Assembly (NCBI GenBank): GCA_017505465.1 | Contig: JAFVPE010000004.1 | Span: 81,958 to 145,957 of the forward strand | Origin: Clostridia bacterium | GTDB taxonomy: Bacteria > Bacillota > Clostridia > Christensenellales > Borkfalkiaceae | Direction of reading: 5' to 3' | DNA: 64,000 nt | Shown: positions 60,001 through 64,000 of the stretch, one piece after another | Layout of the letters: each line of letters opens with the position of its first letter | Numbering within the stretch: position 1 is the stretch's first letter | Notes under the pieces: model-generated | The model's input: only the letters and a program-made list of their open reading frames with translations | Databases searched by the model: none | What the model was told of the DNA's origin: nothing | Made by a program: the position numbers and the translations under genes

Positions 60001-62578
60001 AACGACGGTTGTTGAATTTGCAGTTGCTGCAAACGCTACTTATAGAATCGGTTTGGGTACTTGGGCTATTGCAGGGGAAGCTACCATCAGCATTACGTTC
60101 ACGGCAGGCGAAAGCGGCGGTGACGTTGGCGGCGGCGACGATGAAATCGGAGAACCCGTTGGTACGCTTTATGAAGGTATGATTAACGATATTACCGTTA
60201 CGGCAGACGATATTACGAAGGGTTACGTAGTATATTCGATCTTTGCAATGATGGGCGGTAACTATGAATTTGTCAGCGGCGATTTATCCGTGCTTGCGGT
60301 TATAGATAGCGAAGGCAACGAATTGACTGCGGCTGAATGGGGCATTTACACGCTTGAAGAGTATGCTTCCTATAAAGTAAAAATTAACACCGGTTGGGTA
60401 TCGAACGCTGGCACTTATCAGATGTCCGTAACGTATCAATATCCCCTTGGCTCGCAAGAAAATCCTATCGAATTGTGGGCGGCAGGCGATAACACGGCGG
60501 ATTGGCAAGGCGGCTATATGCCCATATGGTATTCCTATTCGGTAGGGGAAGACGGTGTATTGACTGTTTCTACTACGAGTGAGAGCGCAACGCTTTTCCT
60601 TCGTTTGATGAACGACGTTGAAAGTGTAGACGGAACGGTTTCTCTTAATGCAATCGCTGGTATGACGTATTATATCGGCGTAATGGGCGCTATGGGTGCA
60701 GCAGAAGAAATTCCTTTCACGGTATCTTTTGTCGCAGGTGAATACGAAGGCAACGGTACGGATAATATGCCTACGGCATTGACGGCTGGCGATAATGAAG
60801 TTACTATCGCTGAAGAATACGGCTCGTCGTATTTGATGTACAAAGCGGCTGCAGACGGCGTTTTGATTTTGACGGCTGGCGAAAACTGCGCGTATTATGT
60901 TACTTATCCTGAATATGCGGAATCCGTAGAAGGCGTATATACGGTGAATATGAAAGCAGGTGAAGCGATCTTCGTTTGTGTATCGACGGCTGACGGTGCG
61001 GCTGATACGATTGTACTTAACGTAGTGTTTGAGGAACTTACTGCGGTTAGCGAAGGTATTACGCTTGTTGCAGGCGATAACAATCTTACGCTTGCACAAT
61101 ATACGTATATCAATGTAGAAGCGAGCGGTTTTGAAGGCGAATATACGGTTACTTGGAACAATGAAAACGTAATCGTTATGGTAGACGGCGCTGTATTTGC
61201 AAATGGTGAAACCTTCTATGCATACTATCCTGGTTATCCCTTCGCATTCAAGATTTACGCTGAAAATTATGCAGCGGTAGAATCTTTCACCCTTACGATT
61301 GCAAAAGTGGTTGTTCCTGCAATGCCCGTAATAATTGGCGATAATACGGTTATTGTTACGGATACGTACAACGGCACGAACGTTGTATTTACGGCAACGG
61401 AAGCTGGTACGTATACCTTTACGGCTGGTACGAATGCAGTTCTTGGTTATAACTATAGCAACTACCTTGCAGGGGAATCTTTCTCCGTTACGTTGGCAGA
61501 AAACGAAACTGTTGAATTTTTCGTATTCACGGAAGATTATTCCGAGGGTAACGTTGTTGTAACGATTGCAAAAGCGGGTGAAGTAGTTGAACCTGAAGAA
61601 CCCGCTCAACCCGACGGCACGAAAGAAAATCCTTTCATTGTTACCGAACTTCCTTATACGATTACGCTTACGGATAAATTAGACGTTTACGTACAATATA
61701 CGGCAACGGAAGATTGCACGCTTGTAATTACGCGTACGGGTGGTAACGTTAACGACCTTCCGAGCAACTTTGAAAACGATCTCGCTGCAAAAACGCATAC
61801 TGGTACGGTTACGGCTGGTCAGGTATTGCTCATTAACTTCTATGCGTATAGTAGCAAGACCTATACGATTTCCGTAGCAGCGCCTGTTGAACCTGAACCT
61901 GATCCCGAACCTGATCCCGATCCTAATCCCGACACACCGGAATATCCTGCACCTGCAGGTTCTGGTACGAGCGCAGATCCGTATATTATTCCTAGCCTTC
62001 CTTACGGCTACACCGTAACGGGTAAACATGACTTCTATATGCAATATACCGCGACGGAAGATTGTACACTTGTAATTTCCTATACGGGTGGCTATATTAC
62101 TGGTTTGCCTAATAATTTTGAAAAAGATTCAACGGCCAAAACATATACTGGTACGGTTACGGCTGGTCAAGTGTTGAAATTTAATCCTTGGATTATGAGT
62201 TCTGCTGCTGATGCGACGTATACATACTCTTTTGCTAAACTTGTAGTTGAAGAACCTACGCCTGGCGAAGGCGAAGAAGGCGGCGAAACCGAAGGCAACG
62301 TTGTTACGTATATTTCTGCTAGACATACCAATGGCAGATATATCAAGGTTGAACTTGATGTAGCTAACAGCAAGATGATTATTACTCGTTCGAATATGAG
62401 TGGCGGCTGGGATGCAAGCACGGCAACAGCAGAATACTCGTATGCGTATGCTGATGGTGTGGTTACGGCAGAGAGAATCAGTGGCACGGTTTGTACTTTT
62501 ACTTGGAATGCAGACGGCACGCCTCTTACTGTAGCTTGGGCAGGAGCAGCTTACGAAAACTTTGAAGTTCAAGCATGA
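57077..62578 (+). CDS. Giant repeat-rich surface lipoprotein with His/Cys repeats
   Basis: 1833 residues from ATG 57077 (AAGGAGG upstream). Lipobox FAVACA (Cys23). Residues 30-190 hold three repeats of the pattern HxHxYxxxW...HWxxxxCxH...AHVDxNxDGxCDxC, rich in His, Cys and Asp and possibly metal-binding. A large beta region follows (to about 58840), then an Asp/Glu/Gly linker. Further modules include two copies of NNLTLAxxTYIxVxAxGFxGxYTxxWN (near 59550 and 61080), a YxYTATExGTxT-type sandwich and two copies of VQYTATEDCTLVI/MQYTATEDCTLVI (near 61690 and 62040) separated by an EPDPEPDPDPNPD linker. The modules look like stacked Ig/PPC-type domains. The protein is long enough to span the cell wall. 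An adhesive or glycan-binding role is likely; no enzyme domain was seen. Confidence 0.8.
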   Translation: MKRVKTLVLCLASVVGVASFAVACAEDGKHVHTYATEWSKDAEGHWYDATCECVDVPVVKVAHVDANNDGACDICAFTDHEHTYAEGWTADCTNHWHAADCGHIVAGADLAAHVDENSDGECDVCNYVIEDIHEHIYANEWSSDDQYHWYAAICEHKDQINGKEAHVINGAGDCTVCGKHINDVDATSIEDVLAAAQANNYKVNHGDVVASTEVWGGTGKGTLENGATDRVHFALGNGESYLQFTHFDMNGTFVDQKEQWFESAGEDVIYGVEMAYGEYQLAPIMGAPQFLNGYNYIPGSIVPGSDTDTSTIANMLSALYSQMKAGERVSNAVESYDATTGKYTFAYTYYSVNVTTSGGQFDNIELELYNVDVAFTVNEEMIIDWSEFEVEVYRDYEQDRDLAYTYEIGEDGATVTLTSDVTLSATANPSYYRYSVAQTAGERTFTTPYPRESLIPTDFNFYYVTDHEFPNAFEWVIHAEELIEDSLRVDEGTYAYFHLGDIMPITASTAFINSDDFTYSFVNKDASSTGRAWYMDPGSTDAVILNGYTASSGCLKLKLRDPGEYTVTIKFGNLTKTFDLTIVDIDNGGDDEGGEGGEGGGDDVGGDYDYNTVITENGGSVWFSTEEISAGGADRTFTVAANGKYKVSSSSLFVSAIKDAEGNVITADKGVYTLTAGEYTMSFGMFGNLSVKANTQYNVSVQKQAEDPVPPDDTKDISGTYLTSNGSLVINSETSTIVYAFSTYEFTYTYSISNNTVTLYKDGNEIAAGMAIYSGKLVLNADGIPTTWYYNGNTYSLTKASDEGGDGGDTQDPTEVTDVTITVGTNNLTLAENTYIGVMAQGFAGDYTIAWNVATVTVEINGTEVANGSTFTSASPMVAISFKIYGADYAAVSALELTITAVSSGSEGTGAEDNPYVIESLPTEVVINSDTINMTYYCYTTTEAGTITLTYSTENDSWANIFNMEDGQDNDSASETTVVEFAVAANATYRIGLGTWAIAGEATISITFTAGESGGDVGGGDDEIGEPVGTLYEGMINDITVTADDITKGYVVYSIFAMMGGNYEFVSGDLSVLAVIDSEGNELTAAEWGIYTLEEYASYKVKINTGWVSNAGTYQMSVTYQYPLGSQENPIELWAAGDNTADWQGGYMPIWYSYSVGEDGVLTVSTTSESATLFLRLMNDVESVDGTVSLNAIAGMTYYIGVMGAMGAAEEIPFTVSFVAGEYEGNGTDNMPTALTAGDNEVTIAEEYGSSYLMYKAAADGVLILTAGENCAYYVTYPEYAESVEGVYTVNMKAGEAIFVCVSTADGAADTIVLNVVFEELTAVSEGITLVAGDNNLTLAQYTYINVEASGFEGEYTVTWNNENVIVMVDGAVFANGETFYAYYPGYPFAFKIYAENYAAVESFTLTIAKVVVPAMPVIIGDNTVIVTDTYNGTNVVFTATEAGTYTFTAGTNAVLGYNYSNYLAGESFSVTLAENETVEFFVFTEDYSEGNVVVTIAKAGEVVEPEEPAQPDGTKENPFIVTELPYTITLTDKLDVYVQYTATEDCTLVITRTGGNVNDLPSNFENDLAAKTHTGTVTAGQVLLINFYAYSSKTYTISVAAPVEPEPDPEPDPDPNPDTPEYPAPAGSGTSADPYIIPSLPYGYTVTGKHDFYMQYTATEDCTLVISYTGGYITGLPNNFEKDSTAKTYTGTVTAGQVLKFNPWIMSSAADATYTYSFAKLVVEEPTPGEGEEGGETEGNVVTYISARHTNGRYIKVELDVANSKMIITRSNMSGGWDASTATAEYSYAYADGVVTAERISGTVCTFTWNADGTPLTVAWAGAAYENFEVQA

Positions 62579-62614
62579 TGAACTAAAAAAACAAGGTGTA
62601 AATCAAATGAATTT

Positions 62615-62655
62615 GTGCCGCGGGGCGAAAGCTCCGCGGCACTTTTCCTTTTTTC
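62615..62655 (+). terminator. Terminator of the giant lipoprotein gene
   Basis: GTGCCGCGGGGC (62615-62626), GAAA tetraloop, GCTCCGCGGCAC (62631-62642) with one G-U pair, then TTTTCCTTTTTTC. Confidence 0.93.
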
Positions 62656-62675
62656 AAAGTATTACGCAAAAAAAC

Positions 62676-62705
62676 TTGCCAAACCTGTCTTGGGTGTGAT
62701 AAAAT
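62676..62705 (+). promoter_or_regulatory. Promoter of the 351-residue lipoprotein gene
   Basis: TTGCCA at 62676-62681, 18-base spacer, TAAAAT at 62700-62705 within the recurring GTGATAAAAT. Confidence 0.65.
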
Positions 62706-62736
62706 AAAGGAAAGAAACGAAAAGGAATTAACCATT

Positions 62737-63792
62737 ATGAAAAAAACATTGATGCTTCTTTTAAGTATAATGATGGCTTGCGGTACGGCGGCTTTTGCGG
62801 TTGCTTGTAACGACGGAAAGGGCGGCTCGTCCGAAAATCTTTGCGCGGCACATATCGACGAGGACGAAGATCTTATTTGCGACGTTTGCGGCGAAGAAAT
62901 CGAACCCGAAGAAGCGGTTGAAGTAACCGTAACCTTTACGGTGAAAGATTTGGAAGAAAACACACTCGCCGGCATTACCGTTATGTTTATGTCGGAAGAT
63001 ATCGATACGATATCCGCAGTCAGCGGCGAAGGCGGTAAACTCACCGCAACCCTTCCAACGGGCTCTTATAGCGTTATGTACGACTACGACGTGGAAACAG
63101 TCGGCGGTTATTATCAATCGAACACGCAGAGCGTTGAAATAAAGGAAAACACTACTACGATAGATTTATATCTTGAAAATAGAACGCCCAACGGTACGCA
63201 GGATAGACCGTTCTCGCTGAACGTTGGCGAAAATGAAGTAAAAATTCCTGCAAATACGTCTTATTATTACATCGTTTATCGCGCGGTAAACCTTTATGCG
63301 GAAATTCAAGGCGAGAGCGTGAAAGCGATCTATGATCAAACGGAATATACGCCCGATGAAAACGGCGAAATTTCAATCAAACTCAAAGGGACGAATACAA
63401 ACTCGGTAGAAACGATTTTGATTGAAAATACGGCAAATGAAGAGGCGACGTACGTCGTGAATATCACGTCTGCGCCCGGCACGGCGAGCAATCCCCACGA
63501 AATCAAGACGCTCGGCGAAGCGATTACGACGGATGCGCTTCCGCCCCGTGAAAGCGTGTTCTACACCTACACCGCAACGGCGGCAGGCACGTTCACGATT
63601 GTTGTGAGCAGCGAGAATTCGTACGTATCCATAACGAATACGCGTAATTCCTTGAACGCGAACACGAACGACGTGGAAAACGGCACGTTGACGCTTACGG
63701 TAGAAGCAGGCGACCAAATTCTCATCGACTGTTCCGTAACCGTTCAAGGCGAAGAAACGGCGTCGGTAATCTTCACGCCAAGCTTGGCTTAA
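62737..63792 (+). CDS. Surface lipoprotein with His/Cys motif, CnaB-like and PPC-like domains
   Basis: 351 residues; lipobox FAVACN (Cys24). A single short copy of the His/Asp/Cys motif (AHIDEDEDLICDVCGEE) follows, the same kind as in the giant lipoprotein upstream. Next is a CnaB/carboxypeptidase-regulatory-like domain (VTFTVKDLEENTLAGITVMF ... LTATLPTGSYSVMYDYDVET). Two sandwich modules complete the protein, the second reading ASNPHEIKTLGEAI ... FYTYTATAAGTFTIVVSS, close to the YTATEDC modules of its neighbour. It has its own promoter and terminator. It is probably a smaller member of the same surface family. Confidence 0.8.
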   Translation: MKKTLMLLLSIMMACGTAAFAVACNDGKGGSSENLCAAHIDEDEDLICDVCGEEIEPEEAVEVTVTFTVKDLEENTLAGITVMFMSEDIDTISAVSGEGGKLTATLPTGSYSVMYDYDVETVGGYYQSNTQSVEIKENTTTIDLYLENRTPNGTQDRPFSLNVGENEVKIPANTSYYYIVYRAVNLYAEIQGESVKAIYDQTEYTPDENGEISIKLKGTNTNSVETILIENTANEEATYVVNITSAPGTASNPHEIKTLGEAITTDALPPRESVFYTYTATAAGTFTIVVSSENSYVSITNTRNSLNANTNDVENGTLTLTVEAGDQILIDCSVTVQGEETASVIFTPSLA

Positions 63793-63800
63793 TAAACAAG

Positions 63801-63832
63801 AAATCTCTCTCATTGCGAGAGAGATTTTTTAT
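63801..63832 (+). terminator. Terminator of the 351-residue lipoprotein gene
   Basis: AAATCTCTCTC (63801-63811), loop ATTGC, GAGAGAGATTT (63817-63827), then TTTATTG: 11 perfect pairs with a T-run. Confidence 0.9.
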
Positions 63833-63877
63833 TGCAAATTCATTGTATCGTCAAATGATAAAATTTCTTAAAACACC

Positions 63878-63906
63878 TTGATTTATTCACGCTTTTGTGA
63901 TATAAT
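63878..63906 (+). promoter_or_regulatory. Promoter of the gene at the right edge
   Basis: TTGATT at 63878-63883, 17-base spacer, TATAAT at 63901-63906 preceded by TGTGA (extended -10). A second possible promoter, TTGACA (63943-63948) and GATAAT, lies inside the start region and is less convincing. Confidence 0.75.
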
Positions 63907-63951
63907 ATAACAAACAAAATGCAAAAAGTATGCGAAAAGGAGTTGACAACT

Positions 63952-64000
63952 GTGTTAAAGTTTGGGATAATCTTTGACAGACAGACAGACAGACAGACAG
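63952..64000 (+). CDS. Start of a gene running into a tetranucleotide repeat (partial)
   Basis: A GTG at 63952 follows AAAAGGAG (63935-63942) by nine bases and opens a frame that stays open to the window edge: residues MLKFGIIFD followed by RQTDRQT from the repeat. An in-frame ATG at 63919 is also possible, but it would lie only a few bases from the predicted transcription start and has no ribosome-binding site. Nothing can be said about the product. The reading frame after the repeat depends on the number of four-base units. Confidence 0.5.
   Translation, partial: MLKFGIIFDRQTDRQT
63976..64000. repeat. Tetranucleotide microsatellite (GACA)n
   Basis: 25 bases, 6.25 perfect units of GACA, reaching the last base of the window, so the true length is unknown. 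It begins eight codons after the likely GTG start. Confidence 0.95.

Overview
The window looks like the chromosome of a low-to-mid GC, gut-type Bacillota (class Clostridia). The reasons are sigma-A promoters with clear TTGACA/TATAAT boxes, strong AAGGAG ribosome-binding sites, many lipobox lipoproteins, FakA/FakB fatty-acid kinase, a MoxR/Bat cluster and a broad set of glycoside hydrolases and phosphorylases. The Cys-Gly-tailed surface proteins and the His/Cys 'HTY...CDxC' repeats resemble proteins of Christensenellales-like gut clostridia, but that placement is only an impression. I saw no tRNA, rRNA, CRISPR array, insertion sequence or prophage.

Layout. (1) 1-14.5 kb, all + strand: a surface glycan locus with one sugar-ABC permease, a solute-binding lipoprotein, three copies of an unrecognised TIM-barrel-like hydrolase domain (end of a gene at the left edge, a lipoprotein, and the C-terminus of a 1599-residue protein), proteins built from repeated 'WWG' beta-sandwich modules, and a 43-codon small ORF. 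(2) 14.6-19.1 kb: GH112 galactosyl-HexNAc phosphorylase and a GH95-like glycosidase. (3) 19.3-25.2 kb: alanine dehydrogenase; a promoter-driven pair of a six-hairpin-like protein and a GH1 beta-glycosidase; a convergent GH29 alpha-L-fucosidase. (4) 25.4-30.7 kb: PHP hydrolase, GH94 phosphorylase, GT2 glycosyltransferase and a Cys-tailed surface protein. (5) 38.5-30.7 kb, - strand: a six-gene lipid-salvage operon (fakB, fakA, MelB-type carrier, acyl ligase fused to an acyl-carrier domain, PlsC, and an alpha/beta hydrolase broken by a frameshift). (6) 38.7-41 kb: PHP hydrolase (-), then thymidine kinase and a 5'-3' exonuclease (+). (7) 41-47 kb: GH78 rhamnosidase, GH2 beta-mannosidase, iron alcohol dehydrogenase. 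(8) 47.2-56.8 kb: membrane protein, MoxR ATPase, DUF58 protein, two vWA membrane proteins and a lipoprotein. (9) 57-64 kb: a giant repeat-rich lipoprotein, a smaller relative, and at the right edge the start of a gene whose first codons run into a (GACA)n tetranucleotide repeat.

How the parts fit. Surface proteins of region 1 probably bind and cut a complex glycan, and the ABC system imports the products. Cytosolic enzymes (GH112, GH94, GH1, GH29, GH95, GH2, GH78; none has a visible signal peptide) then finish fucosylated, galactosyl-HexNAc, rhamnosyl and mannosyl oligosaccharides. Phosphorolysis saves ATP. The mixture fits host mucin-type glycans plus plant glycans. Separately, the lipid operon looks built to capture exogenous fatty acids and lysolipids. 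The strongest candidates for something undescribed are the triplicated TIM-barrel/WWG surface system, the MelB-type carrier placed where an LplT-type lysolipid flippase would be expected, and the possible tetranucleotide phase-variation switch at the right edge.
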